A program made the position numbers and the translations under genes. Positions 9,330 to 18,354 of a stretch of DNA of 38,917 bases are shown piece after piece. Under the pieces are notes generated by a model, which was not told the DNA's origin, did not search any database, and worked only from the letters and a program-made list of their open reading frames with translations. This DNA is from Nocardioides pocheonensis. GTDB lineage: Bacteria > Actinomycetota > Actinomycetes > Propionibacteriales > Nocardioidaceae. How positions within the stretch are numbered: the first letter of the stretch is position 1; the number at the start of each line of letters is the position of its first letter. The DNA lies in contig NZ_RJSF01000008.1 in NCBI RefSeq assembly GCF_003725535.1, positions 23,365 to 62,281 of the forward strand. The letters are read 5' to 3'.

Positions 9330-9571
9330 TGGCAACCGCCCACGAGCTCGACGAGCTCAACGACGTCGACCTCGAGACCAAGCTGCGTGAGGCCAAGGAA
9401 GAGCTGTTCAACCTGCGCTTCCAGGCCGCCACCGGCCAGCTCGAGAGCCACGGCCGGCTGCGCTCGGTCAAGAAGGACATCGCCCGGATCTACACCGTGG
9501 TGCGCGAGCGCGAGCTCGGAATTCGATCAACTCCCGGATCTGACTCCGCGGAGAAGGATGGTGCTGCATGA
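9329..9571 (+). CDS. rpmC: 50S ribosomal protein L29
   Basis: 80 aa (uL29), a coiled-coil protein at the tunnel exit next to L23. The helical hairpin [20 protein letters not shown] followed by [15 protein letters not shown] is typical. The C-terminal 12 residues are a short Ser/Asp/Lys tail. It overlaps rplP by one base and rpsQ by four (ATGA), indicating coupled translation. Confidence 0.96.
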   Translation: MATAHELDELNDVDLETKLREAKEELFNLRFQAATGQLESHGRLRSVKKDIARIYTVVRERELGIRSTPGSDSAEKDGAA

Positions 9572-9840
9572 GTGAGGCAAGTGTGGAGAGCCGGTCCCGG
9601 CGCAAGGTCCGTGAGGGCCTGGTCGTCAGCGACAAGATGGACAAGACCGTCGTGGTCTCGGTCGAGGACCGGGTCAAGCACGCGCTCTACGGCAAGGTCC
9701 TGCGCCGCACGTCCAAGCTCAAGGCGCACGACGAGCAGAACGACTGTGGCGTCGGCGACCGCGTCCTGATCATGGAGACCCGGCCGCTGTCGGCCACGAA
9801 GCGCTGGCGCGTCGTGGAGATCCTCGAGAAGGCCAAGTAA
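9568..9840 (+). CDS. rpsQ: 30S ribosomal protein S17
   Basis: 90 aa (uS17), primary 16S binding protein with an OB fold. [20 protein letters not shown] and [19 protein letters not shown] match the family. Last gene of the S10 cluster: an unusually long 111-nt gap with two hairpins follows before rplN. Confidence 0.97.
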   Translation: MSEASVESRSRRKVREGLVVSDKMDKTVVVSVEDRVKHALYGKVLRRTSKLKAHDEQNDCGVGDRVLIMETRPLSATKRWRVVEILEKAK

Positions 9841-9951
9841 CCCCCCAAGACCCCCGAGGGCGGAGCCCTCGATCAGACAGAGCGTTCGGCAAGGCTCAGC
9901 CAGGTGCGAAGCACCGTGAGAACCAGCACGACAACCAGGAGAAGAAGACCG
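9841..9951 (+). promoter_or_regulatory. rpsQ-rplN spacer with two hairpins (S10/spc boundary)
   Basis: 111 nt, the longest gap inside the S10-spc block. It contains a perfect stem CGAGGGC/GCCCTCG at 9855-9871 with a 3-nt loop, and a second, GGTGC/GCACC at 9903-9915. No T-run follows either, so intrinsic termination would be weak; RNA processing or attenuation is equally possible. It coincides with the classical start of the spc operon at rplN. No clear promoter was recognised. Confidence 0.4.
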
Positions 9952-10320
9952 ATGATCCAGCAGGAGTCGCGACTCAAGGTCGCCGACAACACGGGTGCCA
10001 AGGAGATCCTCTGCATCCGTGTCCTCGGCGGCTCGGGTCGGCGCTACGCCGGCATCGGCGACGTCATCGTTGCCACCGTCAAGGACGCGATCCCCGGTGG
10101 CAACGTCAAGAAGGGCGACGTCGTCAAGGCCGTGATCGTGCGGACCGTGAAGGAGCGCCGTCGTCAGGACGGTTCCTACATCCGCTTCGACGAGAACGCC
10201 GCCGTGATCCTCAAGGCCGATGGCGAGCCCCGTGGCACGCGCATCTTCGGCCCCGTGGGCCGCGAGCTGCGCGAGAAGAAGTTCATGAAGATCATTTCGC
10301 TGGCTCCGGAGGTGCTCTGA
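9952..10320 (+). CDS. rplN: 50S ribosomal protein L14
   Basis: 122 aa (uL14), the exact usual length, starting [20 protein letters not shown]. It sits at the 50S-30S interface. The ATG at 9952 is preferred over an in-frame GTG at 9904, since AGGAGAAGAAG precedes it and homologues start there. rplX begins one base after the stop. Confidence 0.98.
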   Translation: MIQQESRLKVADNTGAKEILCIRVLGGSGRRYAGIGDVIVATVKDAIPGGNVKKGDVVKAVIVRTVKERRRQDGSYIRFDENAAVILKADGEPRGTRIFGPVGRELREKKFMKIISLAPEVL

Positions 10321-10321
10321 C

Positions 10322-10678
10322 ATGAGCGTGAGCATCAAGAAGGGCGACACCGTCCGGGTCATCGCCGGCAAGGACAAGGGCGCCGAGGGCAAGGTCATCC
10401 AGGTGCTCCGTGAGGAGCAGCGGGTGATCGTCGAGGGCGTGAACCGCGTCAAGAAGCACACCAAGGTGGTCAACCAGGGCGGCCGCGCCGGCACGACCGG
10501 CGGGATCGTCACCACCGAGGCCCCGATCCACGTGTCGAACGTGATGCTGGTCCAGGGCAAGGGCACCACCCGCGTCGGGTTCAAGCGCGTCGAGGCCACG
10601 AAGCGTCGTCCCGACGGCTCGACGTACACGACCACGCGCAGCGTCCGGATCGCGCGCAAGTCTGGAGACGAGATCTGA
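10322..10678 (+). CDS. rplX: 50S ribosomal protein L24
   Basis: 118 aa (uL24), assembly initiator of the 50S. The KOW motif [19 protein letters not shown] is near residue 11. Normal length. The stop overlaps the rplE ATG (TGATG). Confidence 0.97.
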   Translation: MSVSIKKGDTVRVIAGKDKGAEGKVIQVLREEQRVIVEGVNRVKKHTKVVNQGGRAGTTGGIVTTEAPIHVSNVMLVQGKGTTRVGFKRVEATKRRPDGSTYTTTRSVRIARKSGDEI

Positions 10679-11265
10679 TGACCGAGTCCACCACCGACAC
10701 CGCGACCGTGGACTACAGCGGCCCGCGGCTCAAGGCGCGTTACCGCGCGGAGATCCTTCCGGCGCTGCGCGACCAGTTCGGCTACGCCAACGTGATGCAG
10801 GTGCCCGGCCTGACCAAGATCGTGGTCAACATGGGCGTCGGCGAGGCGGCCCGCGACTCCAAGCTGATCGAGGGTGCGGTCCGCGACCTCACCGTGATCA
10901 CCGGCCAGAAGCCGCAGGTCACCAAGGCCCGCAAGTCGATCGCGCAGTTCAAGCTGCGCGAGGGCATGCCGATCGGCGCGCACGTCACGCTGCGCGGCGA
11001 CCGGATGTGGGAGTTCCTCGACCGGCTGCTCTCGCTCGCGCTCCCGCGCATCCGCGACTTCCGCGGTCTGAGCGACCGTCAGTTCGACGGTCAGGGCAAC
11101 TACACCTTCGGTCTGACCGAGCAGGTCATGTTCCACGAGATCGACCAGGACAAGGTCGATCGGACGCGCGGCATGGACATCACCGTGGTCACCTCGGCGA
11201 CCACCGACGACGAGGGCCGTGCGCTCCTCAAGCACCTGGGTTTCCCGTTCAAGGAGAACAACTGA
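10678..11265 (+). CDS. rplE: 50S ribosomal protein L5
   Basis: 195 aa (uL5), 5S rRNA-binding protein of the central protuberance. [20 protein letters not shown] and the [20 protein letters not shown] block are canonical. The N-terminal 12 residues before [10 protein letters not shown] are an acidic/Thr extension. The stop lies one base before the rpsN ATG. Confidence 0.97.
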   Translation: MTESTTDTATVDYSGPRLKARYRAEILPALRDQFGYANVMQVPGLTKIVVNMGVGEAARDSKLIEGAVRDLTVITGQKPQVTKARKSIAQFKLREGMPIGAHVTLRGDRMWEFLDRLLSLALPRIRDFRGLSDRQFDGQGNYTFGLTEQVMFHEIDQDKVDRTRGMDITVVTSATTDDEGRALLKHLGFPFKENN

Positions 11266-11266
11266 C

Positions 11267-11452
11267 ATGGCGAAGACTGGACTGAAGGTCAAGGCCGCCC
11301 GCAAGCCCAAGTTCAAGGTGCGCGGTTACACCCGCTGCCAGCGCTGCGGCCGCCCCAAGGCTGTCTACCGCAAGTTCGGCCTGTGCCGGATCTGCCTGCG
11401 GGAGATGGCGCACCGCGGCGAGCTTCCCGGCGTCACCAAGTCGAGCTGGTAA
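11267..11452 (+). CDS. rpsN: 30S ribosomal protein S14, zinc-binding (type Z)
   Basis: 61 aa (uS14, C+ form). The two CxxC pairs of the zinc ribbon are intact: C24-x-x-C27 and C40-x-x-C43. This short zinc form is the housekeeping version in the spc operon of actinobacteria; zinc-free paralogues usually lie elsewhere under Zur control. The ATG at 11267 is chosen over an in-frame upstream codon at 11219 within rplE, because family members start [10 protein letters not shown] and because it lies one base after the rplE stop. Confidence 0.97.
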   Translation: MAKTGLKVKAARKPKFKVRGYTRCQRCGRPKAVYRKFGLCRICLREMAHRGELPGVTKSSW

Positions 11453-11524
11453 CAGCACACCAACCACGTAGCAGGTCGGGCGTCGACGTACGACCCGAAA
11501 CCACTTCGAGAGAGAACACACACC

Positions 11525-11944
11525 ATGACCATGACTGACCCGATCGCAGACATGCTGACCCGTCTGCGCAACGCCAACCAGGCGTACCACGACTCGGTGA
11601 CGATGCCCTACAGCAAGCTGAAGGCCGGCGTCGCGGAGATCCTCCAGCAGGAGGGGTACATCACGGCCTGGAAGGTCGCCGACAACACCGACGCGAAGGG
11701 CGAGCCCGCCGTGGGCAAGTCCCTCGTGATCGACCTGAAGTACGGCCGCAACCGCGAGCGCTCGATCGCCGGCGTACGCCGGATCAGCAAGCCCGGTCTG
11801 CGCGTGTACGCCAAGCACACGGCGCTGCCGAAGGTGCTCGGTGGCCTCGGCGTCGCGATCATCTCGACCAGCCAGGGCCTGCTGACCGACCGTCAGGCCA
11901 ACTCGAAGGGCGTGGGTGGGGAAGTCCTCGCCTACGTCTGGTAA
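11525..11944 (+). CDS. rpsH: 30S ribosomal protein S8
   Basis: 139 aa (uS8), central-domain 16S binder and, in E. coli, translational repressor of the spc operon. [19 protein letters not shown] at the N-terminus and [25 protein letters not shown] at the C-terminus are family hallmarks. It could start at 11525 or at the second ATG (11531). A 72-nt gap separates it from rpsN. Confidence 0.97.
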   Translation: MTMTDPIADMLTRLRNANQAYHDSVTMPYSKLKAGVAEILQQEGYITAWKVADNTDAKGEPAVGKSLVIDLKYGRNRERSIAGVRRISKPGLRVYAKHTALPKVLGGLGVAIISTSQGLLTDRQANSKGVGGEVLAYVW

Positions 11945-11968
11945 CGCAGGAACAAGGAGGAGAAGACG

Positions 11969-12511
11969 ATGTCGCGTATCGGCAAGCTTCCCGTCCCGGT
12001 CCCTGCCGGGGTGGATGTGACGGTCGAGGAGAGCACCGTGACGGTGAAGGGCCCCAAGGGCGTCCTGAGCCACTCGGTCGCTGCACCGATCACCGTGGAG
12101 CACGGTGAGGACGGCGCCCTCGAGGTCAAGCGTCCCAACGACGAGCGGCAGAGCCGGGCCCTGCACGGCCTGACTCGCACGCTCATCAACAACATGGTGG
12201 TCGGCGTGACCGACGGCTACGAGAAGAAGCTCGAGATCGTCGGCGTGGGTTACCGCGTGCTCTCCAAGAGCCCGACGCAGCTGGAGTTCCAGCTCGGCTA
12301 CTCGCACTCGATCACCTTCAACGCCCCCGACGGGATCACCTTCACCGTCGACGGGCCCACCCGGCTCGGGGTCCAGGGCATCGACAAGCAGCTGGTCGGC
12401 GAGGTCGCTGCGAACATTCGCAAGCTGCGCAAGCCCGAGCCCTACAAGGGCAAGGGCGTGCGGTACGCCGGCGAGCAGATCCGCCGCAAGGTCGGAAAGG
12501 CTGGTAAGTGA
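11969..12511 (+). CDS. rplF: 50S ribosomal protein L6
   Basis: 180 aa (uL6), near the factor-binding centre. [19 protein letters not shown] and the C-terminal [19 protein letters not shown] are canonical. AAGGAGGAGAAG precedes the ATG, a very strong ribosome-binding site. The 3' end overlaps the chosen rplR GTG by four bases. Confidence 0.98.
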   Translation: MSRIGKLPVPVPAGVDVTVEESTVTVKGPKGVLSHSVAAPITVEHGEDGALEVKRPNDERQSRALHGLTRTLINNMVVGVTDGYEKKLEIVGVGYRVLSKSPTQLEFQLGYSHSITFNAPDGITFTVDGPTRLGVQGIDKQLVGEVAANIRKLRKPEPYKGKGVRYAGEQIRRKVGKAGK

Positions 12512-12897
12512 CCATGGCGATCTCACTGCGCACTCAGAAGCACACTGCTGGGCGTACGGCGTCGCGTCTGCGTCGCCAGATGCGTGGCCGCAAGAAGCTC
12601 CACGGCACGGCGGAGCGTCCGCGTCTCGTCGTGACCCGTTCCTCGAAGCACATCTCGGTCCAGGTCGTCGACGACCTCGAGGGCAAGACCCTCGCGTTCG
12701 CCTCGACCATGGAGTCCGACCTGCGCACCTTCGAGGGCGACAAGACCGCGAAGGCACGCAAGGTGGGCGAGCTCGTCGCCGAGCGCGCGAAGGCTGCCGG
12801 GGTCACCTCGGCGGTCTTCGACCGGGCCGGGAACAAGTACCACGGTCGCGTGGCGGCCCTGGCCGACGGCGCCCGCGAGGGTGGCCTCGCCTTCTGA
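12508..12897 (+). CDS. rplR: 50S ribosomal protein L18
   Basis: 129 aa (uL18), 5S rRNA binder. [21 protein letters not shown] is diagnostic. The start is ambiguous: GTG at 12508 overlaps the rplF stop and lies 7 nt from GGAAAGG (12494-12500), while ATG at 12514 gives MAISLRTQ, the more familiar N-terminus, at a longer 13-nt spacing. I keep 12508 on spacing. Confidence 0.95.
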   Translation: MTMAISLRTQKHTAGRTASRLRRQMRGRKKLHGTAERPRLVVTRSSKHISVQVVDDLEGKTLAFASTMESDLRTFEGDKTAKARKVGELVAERAKAAGVTSAVFDRAGNKYHGRVAALADGAREGGLAF

Positions 12898-12934
12898 GGC
12901 GTCGGCCAGCAGAGACAAGGAAGAGGTAGATCTC

Positions 12935-13561
12935 ATGAGCGGACCCCAGCGCGGACGCGCCGGTGGTGATCGCCGTGGCGGGCGCGACAACCGTCGTGGC
13001 GGCGACAGCGCCGACAAGAACGCCTACATCGAGCGGGTCGTCGCGATCAACCGTGTCGCCAAGGTCGTCAAGGGTGGTCGGCGCTTCAGCTTCACCGCCC
13101 TGGTGATCGTCGGCGACGGCGACGGCATGGTCGGCGTCGGCTACGGCAAGGCCAAGGAGGTGCCGGCGGCGATCGCCAAGGGCGTCGAGGAGGCGAAGAA
13201 GCACTTCTTCCGCGTCCCTCGCATCCAGGGCACCATCCCTCACCCGGTCCAGGGCGAGAAGGCCGCCGGCGTCGTGCTGCTGCGTCCCGCCGCTCCCGGT
13301 ACCGGTGTGATCGCCGGTGGCCCGGTGCGTGCGGTGCTCGAGTGCGCCGGCATCCACGACGTGCTGAGCAAGTCGCTCGGCTCGTCGAACCAGATCAACA
13401 TCGTGCACGCGACCGTCGAGGCGCTGCGGATGCTCGAGGAGCCCGAGGCGGTGGCCGCTCGTCGTGGCCTGACCGTCGAGGAGGTGGCCCCGGCCGCGCT
13501 CTTGCGGGCTCGCGCCGAGGCCCCGGCCGTCGCCGCTGCCGCGGCGGAGGTGTCGCACTGA
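12935..13561 (+). CDS. rpsE: 30S ribosomal protein S5
   Basis: 208 aa (uS5), involved in decoding fidelity and mRNA unwinding. After an Arg/Gly-rich N-terminal tail of about 28 residues comes [21 protein letters not shown], then the loop [13 protein letters not shown]. The C-terminal 20 residues are Ala-rich. ATG at 12935 follows AAGGAAGAGG; the longer in-frame start at 12881 lies inside rplR and is rejected. Overlaps rpmD by one base (TGATG). Confidence 0.97.
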   Translation: MSGPQRGRAGGDRRGGRDNRRGGDSADKNAYIERVVAINRVAKVVKGGRRFSFTALVIVGDGDGMVGVGYGKAKEVPAAIAKGVEEAKKHFFRVPRIQGTIPHPVQGEKAAGVVLLRPAAPGTGVIAGGPVRAVLECAGIHDVLSKSLGSSNQINIVHATVEALRMLEEPEAVAARRGLTVEEVAPAALLRARAEAPAVAAAAAEVSH

Positions 13562-13749
13562 TGGCGCAGCTCAAGGTCCAGCAGAAGAAGTCGACGATCG
13601 GCTGCAAGAAGAACCAGCGCGACACCCTGCGCTCGCTGGGTCTCAAGCGGATCGGTGACGTCGTCGTCAAGGAGGACCGCCCGGAGATCCGCGGCATGGT
13701 CCACACCGTCCGTCACCTCGTGGCGGTCGAGGAGGTAGAAGAGTCGTGA
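13561..13749 (+). CDS. rpmD: 50S ribosomal protein L30
   Basis: 62 aa (uL30). [21 protein letters not shown] and [21 protein letters not shown] match the family. It starts on the last base of the rpsE stop codon and its end overlaps the rplO GTG by four bases. An in-frame start at 13342 lies inside rpsE and is rejected. Confidence 0.97.
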   Translation: MAQLKVQQKKSTIGCKKNQRDTLRSLGLKRIGDVVVKEDRPEIRGMVHTVRHLVAVEEVEES

Positions 13750-14186
13750 CGCTGAAGCTGCACCACCTGCGTCCCGCCCCCGGCGCCAAGACCGCCAAGA
13801 CCCGCGTGGGTCGCGGTGAGGGCTCCAAGGGCAAGACCGCCGGTCGCGGCACCAAGGGCACCAAGGCCCGCTACCAGGTGCCGTCGGCGTTCGAGGGCGG
13901 CCAGATGCCGATCCACATGCGCCTGCCCAAGCTCAAGGGCTTCAAGAACCCGTTCAAGGTCGAGTTCCAGGTCGTGAACCTCGACCGGATCGCGAAGCTG
14001 TTCCCCGAGGGCGGCTCGATCACGGTCGATGACCTGGTCGCGAAGGGCGCGGTCCGCAAGGGTCAGCCCGTCAAGGTCCTCGGCGAGGGCGACCTGGCGG
14101 TCGCCGTCCAGCTGACCGCGGACAAGTTCTCCGCGAGCGCCGTGGAGAAGATCGTCGCCGCCGGCGGCACCGCGACCGAGAGCTGA
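13746..14186 (+). CDS. rplO: 50S ribosomal protein L15
   Basis: 146 aa (uL15), late assembly protein. [22 protein letters not shown] and the Gly/Lys-rich [15 protein letters not shown] stretch are canonical. GTG start overlapping the rpmD stop. It is followed by a strong hairpin before secY. Confidence 0.97.
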   Translation: MTLKLHHLRPAPGAKTAKTRVGRGEGSKGKTAGRGTKGTKARYQVPSAFEGGQMPIHMRLPKLKGFKNPFKVEFQVVNLDRIAKLFPEGGSITVDDLVAKGAVRKGQPVKVLGEGDLAVAVQLTADKFSASAVEKIVAAGGTATES

Positions 14187-14201
14187 ACAGACAGACGCGA
14201 G

Positions 14202-14250
14202 CAGGGCAGAGTGATCTCCCGCCTCCTGGGTGGTTGATCGCTCTGCCCTG
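14202..14250 (+). terminator. Long hairpin between rplO and secY (terminator or attenuator)
   Basis: Inverted repeat with arms at 14202-14216 and 14236-14250, 15 bp with a single G-T wobble, and a 19-nt loop. It starts 16 nt after the rplO stop and is followed only by TT, then mixed sequence, so it is not a classic T-tailed terminator, although such hairpins often terminate in high-GC actinobacteria. It could partly uncouple secY-adk-map from ribosomal protein synthesis or mark an RNase site. Confidence 0.6.
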
Positions 14251-14327
14251 TTAGGCTTCCACGGCCTGGATCTCGGCCAGGATTCGACGGTCTGACCGGG
14301 TCGACCGCACCAGTGAAAGAGGAGCAC

Positions 14328-15635
14328 GTGCTAGGGGCATTCGCCAACGCATTCCGGACGCCGGACCTGCGCAAGAAGCTGCTGTTCGTGCTGCTGATCA
14401 TCGCGGTCTTCCGCCTTGGGTCGCAGATCCCGACGCCCGGGGTCCACGTCGCCAACGTCCAGCACTGCTTCAACGCCACCAAGTCGAGCGGCATCTACGG
14501 CCTGATCAACCTCTTCTCCGGCGGTGCGCTGCTGCAGCTGACCGTCTTCGCGCTCGGGATCATGCCGTACATCACGGCGAGCATCATCCTGCAGCTGCTG
14601 GTCGTGGTGATCCCGCGCCTGGAGGCCCTCAAGAAGGAGGGCCAGTCCGGGCAGGCGAAGATCACGCAGTACACCCGGTACGTCACCCTGGCGCTGGCGA
14701 TCCTGCAGGCCACCGGCATCGTGGCGCTCGCCCGGAGCGGCAACCTGCTCCAGGGCTGCCCGGCGCAGTACTCCGATCACCTCCTCTACCAGGACAACCT
14801 CCGCACCGCCGCGCTGATGGTGGTCACCATGACCGCCGGCACGGCCGTGATCATGTGGCTCGGTGAGCTGGTCACCGACCGCGGAATCGGCAACGGCATG
14901 TCCATCCTGATCTTCACCCAGGTGGTGGCGACGTTCCCGGTCGCGCTGTGGAACGTCCAGAAGGCCAAGGGCCCGTGGATCTTCGGCGGCGTGATCCTGA
15001 TCGGACTCGTCGTGGTGGCGGCCGTGGTGTTCATCGAGCAGGCGCAGCGCCGCATCCCGGTGCAGTACGCCCGGCGGATGGTCGGGCGGAAGATGTTCGG
15101 CGGCTCCTCGACGTACATCCCGCTCAAGGTCAACCAGGCCGGCGTCATCCCGGTCATCTTCGCCTCCAGCCTGCTCTACCTGCCGGCGATGGCGGTGCAG
15201 TTCAACCAGAACTCGTCGAACGCCGTGCTCACCTGGATCTCCACGAACTTCGTGCGTGGTGACCACCCGATCTACATGGCGTCCTACTTCCTGCTGATCA
15301 TCTTCTTCACCTACTTCTACGTCGCGATCACCTTCAACCCCCAAGAGGTCGCCGACAACATGAAGCAGTACGGAGGCTTCATCCCCGGGATCCGGGCGGG
15401 CAAGCCGACTGAGGAGTACCTCAACTACGTCCTGTCCCGCATCACGTTGCCGGGCGCGCTGTACCTGGGTCTCATCGCACTGATCCCGCTCGCCGCGCTC
15501 GTGCTGGTCAACGCCAACCAGAACTTCCCGTTCGGTGGCACCTCCCTGCTCATCATGGTCGGTGTCGCACTCGACACCGTGAAGCAGATCGAGAGCCAGT
15601 TGCAGCAACGCAACTACGAAGGTTTCCTCAGATGA
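14328..15635 (+). CDS. secY: Preprotein translocase subunit SecY
   Basis: 435 aa, polytopic membrane protein with about ten hydrophobic segments, forming the protein-conducting channel with SecE/SecG. It begins VLGAFANAFRTPDLRKKLLF. The plug/TM2 region GALLQLTVFALGIMPYITAS and the cytosolic loop near GGFIPGIRAGKPTEEYL are typical. GTG at 14328 is chosen over a GTG at 14313 because the ribosome-binding site GAAAGAGGAG at 14315-14324 sits between them. Its 3' end overlaps adk (ATGA). Confidence 0.97.
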   Translation: MLGAFANAFRTPDLRKKLLFVLLIIAVFRLGSQIPTPGVHVANVQHCFNATKSSGIYGLINLFSGGALLQLTVFALGIMPYITASIILQLLVVVIPRLEALKKEGQSGQAKITQYTRYVTLALAILQATGIVALARSGNLLQGCPAQYSDHLLYQDNLRTAALMVVTMTAGTAVIMWLGELVTDRGIGNGMSILIFTQVVATFPVALWNVQKAKGPWIFGGVILIGLVVVAAVVFIEQAQRRIPVQYARRMVGRKMFGGSSTYIPLKVNQAGVIPVIFASSLLYLPAMAVQFNQNSSNAVLTWISTNFVRGDHPIYMASYFLLIIFFTYFYVAITFNPQEVADNMKQYGGFIPGIRAGKPTEEYLNYVLSRITLPGALYLGLIALIPLAALVLVNANQNFPFGGTSLLIMVGVALDTVKQIESQLQQRNYEGFLR

Positions 15636-16207
15636 GATTGATCCTCATGGGTCCCCCGGGTGCCGGAAAGGGCACCCAGGCGAAGTTCGTGGCCGAGCGC
15701 TTCGGGGTGCCCGCGATCTCCACGGGCGACATCTTCCGCGCCAACGTCTCGCGCGGCACCGAGCTCGGGATCGAGGCCAAGCGGTTCATGGACGCGGGGG
15801 AGTACGTCCCCGACGAGATCACCAACAAGATGGTCCGCAACCGGATCGACGAGCCCGACGCCCAGCCCGGGTTCCTCCTCGACGGCTATCCGCGCACGCT
15901 TGCGCAGGTCGAGGAGCTCGACGGGATGATCAAGTTCACCGGGCACGCGCTCGACGCGGTCGTGGTGCTCACCGTGAACCAGGACGAGCTCGTCCAGCGG
16001 CTGCTGCAGCGGGCCCAGGTCGAGGGCCGCGCCGACGACACCGAAGAGGTGATCCGGCGCCGGCAGGAGGTCTACGCCGAGCAGACGGAGCCGCTGATCG
16101 ACGTCTACCGCGACCGCAACCTCCTCATCGAGGTCGACGGGCAGGGCGAGGTCTCCGAGGTGACCGACCGGATCTTCGCCGCGCTCTCCTCCGTGCCCCA
16201 GAGCTGA
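15632..16207 (+). CDS. adk: Adenylate kinase (short form)
   Basis: 191 aa, ATP + AMP to 2 ADP. The P-loop GPPGAGKGTQ begins at about residue 8, and the AMP-site motif LDGYPRT is at about residue 85. The LID is short (EGRADDTEEVIRRR) without the zinc-binding cysteines of longer forms, as is usual in actinobacteria. Translationally coupled to secY by a 4-bp overlap. Confidence 0.97.
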   Translation: MRLILMGPPGAGKGTQAKFVAERFGVPAISTGDIFRANVSRGTELGIEAKRFMDAGEYVPDEITNKMVRNRIDEPDAQPGFLLDGYPRTLAQVEELDGMIKFTGHALDAVVVLTVNQDELVQRLLQRAQVEGRADDTEEVIRRRQEVYAEQTEPLIDVYRDRNLLIEVDGQGEVSEVTDRIFAALSSVPQS

Positions 16208-16233
16208 GCCGTCGCAGGGTGGGCTGCTGAGTC

Positions 16234-17055
16234 GTGTTCAGGGACCGCGGTGTCGAGATCAAGACGCCGGAGCAGATCGAGAAGATGCGCGTCGCCGGCC
16301 TCCTGGTCGGCGAGACCCTCGAGCTGCTCCGGGCCTCGGTGCGTGCCGGCGTGACCACCGCCGAGCTGGACGCGATCGCGGAGGACAACATCAGGTCGCA
16401 CGGCGGCGTGCCGTCGTTCAAGGGCTACGGCAGCCCGCCGTTCCCCGCGAGCATCTGCGCGTCGGTCAACGACGAGGTGGTGCACGGCATCCCCGGCGAC
16501 CGGGTGCTGGCCGAGGGTGACCTGATCTCGATCGACTGCGGTGCGATCGTGGACGGTTGGCACGGTGACGCCGCCATCACGGTCGCCGTCGGCGAGGTCA
16601 ACGCCGACCTGCAGCGGCTCATGGACGTCACGGAGGGCGCGATGTGGGCCGGCTTCGCGGCGGCCCGCCTCGGCGGCCGGGTGACCGACATCTCGCACGC
16701 GGTCGAGAGATACGTGCGGTCCCGTGGCCGCTACGGGATCCTCGAGGACTACACCGGCCATGGCATCGGCACGGAGATGCACCAGCCGCCCACCGTGCCC
16801 AACTACGGTCGCCCGGGCCGGGGGGCGAAGCTCGAGCGCGGACTGGCACTGGCCGTGGAGCCGATGGTGACGCTGGGCACCAAGCGCACGCTGGTGGCCG
16901 AGGACGACTGGACGATCGTCACCGCGGACGGCAGCTGGGCGGCGCACTTCGAGCACACCTTCACCCTCACCCCGGACGGCCCCTGGATCCTGACCGCGCT
17001 CGACGGCGGTCAGGCGAAGCTCGCCGAGCTGGGCCTGCCGTTCGGCGGGCACTGA
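16234..17055 (+). CDS. map: Methionine aminopeptidase, type I
   Basis: 273 aa, GTG start. Removes the N-terminal Met from nascent proteins. The pita-bread fold residues are visible: Asp in LISIDCGAIVDGWHGDAAIT (two metal-binding Asp), His in YTGHGIGTEMH, Glu in LALAVEPM and Glu in AHFEHTF. No N-terminal zinc-finger or SH3 extension, so type Ia. The usual secY-adk-map order is kept. Confidence 0.96.
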   Translation: MFRDRGVEIKTPEQIEKMRVAGLLVGETLELLRASVRAGVTTAELDAIAEDNIRSHGGVPSFKGYGSPPFPASICASVNDEVVHGIPGDRVLAEGDLISIDCGAIVDGWHGDAAITVAVGEVNADLQRLMDVTEGAMWAGFAAARLGGRVTDISHAVERYVRSRGRYGILEDYTGHGIGTEMHQPPTVPNYGRPGRGAKLERGLALAVEPMVTLGTKRTLVAEDDWTIVTADGSWAAHFEHTFTLTPDGPWILTALDGGQAKLAELGLPFGGH

Positions 17056-17067
17056 GTCTGCCGAAGC

Positions 17068-17748
17068 GTGGCCACTGAGCGGGTCTTCCTGGTGCCGAGC
17101 CCACTGCTGGGCCCGGCGGTGTGGCAGCGGGTGGCCCGTGTGCTCGTGGCCCACGGCCGGTCCGCGACCCTGCCCCCGCCGTACCTGCGCGTCACGAGCC
17201 CCGACGACGTGCTCGGGCAGCTGCTCGACACGGCACCCACCGGCGAGCCGCTGGTGCTGGTGCTGCACAGCAACGCGGGCCTGTACGCCGCCGCGCTCGC
17301 CGCCGAGCGGGACGTGCGCGGACTCGTGTTCGTCGACGCCGGCCTCCCGGCGGACGCCCCGACCACGCCGACCGCGCCGGAGCCGTTCCGCGCGTTCCTG
17401 GCCGGTCTCGCGGACGCCGACGGGCTGCTGCCGGTGTGGACGCAGTGGTGGGACTCCGACGACCTGGAGGGCCTGTTCCCCGACGACGCGGCCCGCCGGG
17501 CGGTCGAGGCCGAGCAGGGCAGGCTGCCGTTGAGCTACTTCGACGCCGCGGTTCCGTGCCCGCCGGGATGGGCCGGCCTCCCCGCGGCGTACGTCGCGTT
17601 CGGGGACACCTACGCCGCGGAGGCCACCGACGCGGCCTCACGGGGCTGGCCGGTCGTGCGGCTCGCGGGCGGCCACCTGCACCCCCTGGTCGCCCCCGAC
17701 GAGGTCGCGGCGGTGCTGGAGGGACTGCTGGGACGCCTGGGGCTCTGA
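17068..17748 (+). CDS. Alpha/beta hydrolase-fold protein
   Basis: 226 aa, GTG start 12 nt after map. VLVLHSNAGLYAAALA is a nucleophile-elbow-like motif (Ser in H-S-N-A-G instead of G-x-S-x-G). LVFVDAGLPADAP follows the next strand as in alpha/beta hydrolases, and LAGGHLHPLVAPDEV near the C-terminus supplies the likely catalytic His. The substrate is unknown. It lies between map and infA, where core operons normally have nothing, and probably shares the map transcript. Confidence 0.7.
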   Translation: MATERVFLVPSPLLGPAVWQRVARVLVAHGRSATLPPPYLRVTSPDDVLGQLLDTAPTGEPLVLVLHSNAGLYAAALAAERDVRGLVFVDAGLPADAPTTPTAPEPFRAFLAGLADADGLLPVWTQWWDSDDLEGLFPDDAARRAVEAEQGRLPLSYFDAAVPCPPGWAGLPAAYVAFGDTYAAEATDAASRGWPVVRLAGGHLHPLVAPDEVAAVLEGLLGRLGL

Positions 17749-17989
17749 GCGCCTCGATTCGCGTTTCCCGCGCCGTTTCCCGTAGACTTGTGCGTCGGCC
17801 CAACGTGGGCTGTTCTCGTGGTGCCTCGCGGCTGCCCGGAAACCCGCTCGTTCGTCTCTCTTCGGCGTGCGCGCGGACCGGGGAAATGGGGTCCACGCGA
17901 CGGTCTCACGAGGTCCACTCGCCCGGCTCGTCCGGGTGAGGCGGTTCCCGGGCCAACGGTAGACAACCAGTCAACGGATTGTGGAGGAC
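17749..17989 (+). promoter_or_regulatory. infA promoter and leader
   Basis: 241 bases without a gene. TAGACT at 17783-17788 is a good actinobacterial -10; no clear -35 lies 17 nt upstream, though GTTTCCCG occurs twice just before it. The leader then contains a stable hairpin CTCGCCCGG/CCGGGTGAG at 17918-17940 (9 bp with one wobble, 5-nt loop). GGAGG at 17983-17987 serves infA. Suggests that infA-rpmJ-alpha genes have their own promoter. Confidence 0.45.
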
Positions 17990-18211
17990 ATGCCGAAGAA
18001 AGAAGGCGTGATCGAGATGGAGGGCTCCGTCGTGGAGGCCCTGCCCAACGCCATGTTCCGGGTCGAGCTGACCAACGGACACAAGGTGCTCGCCCACATC
18101 AGCGGCAAGATGCGCCAGCACTACATCCGGATCCTCCCTGAGGACCGGGTCGTGGTGGAGCTCTCGCCGTACGACCTCACCCGGGGTCGGATCGTCTACC
18201 GGTACAAGTAA
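17990..18211 (+). CDS. infA: Translation initiation factor IF-1
   Basis: 73 aa, the standard length, single OB fold. [20 protein letters not shown] and the C-terminal [11 protein letters not shown] are canonical. It binds the 30S A site during initiation. ATG at 17990 follows GGAGG; the in-frame GTG at 17981 overlaps that site and is rejected. Confidence 0.98.
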   Translation: MPKKEGVIEMEGSVVEALPNAMFRVELTNGHKVLAHISGKMRQHYIRILPEDRVVVELSPYDLTRGRIVYRYK

Positions 18212-18240
18212 CCAGCCGACCCGAGCAAGAAAGGGCTGAC

Positions 18241-18354
18241 ATGAAGGTCAACCCGAGCGTCAAGCCGATCTGTGACAAGTGCAAGGTGATCCGTCGCCAC
18301 GGCCGCGTCATGGTGATCTGCGAGAACCCGCGCCACAAGCAGCGCCAGGGCTGA
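18241..18354 (+). CDS. rpmJ: 50S ribosomal protein L36
   Basis: 37 aa (bL36), the typical length. The sequence starts [20 protein letters not shown] and ends [10 protein letters not shown]. The zinc ligands C11, C14, C27 and H32 are all present, so this is the zinc-containing C+ form. It starts 29 nt after infA with AAAGGG upstream. Like rpsN, its zinc form implies a zinc-sufficient housekeeping ribosome. Confidence 0.96.
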   Translation: MKVNPSVKPICDKCKVIRRHGRVMVICENPRHKQRQG

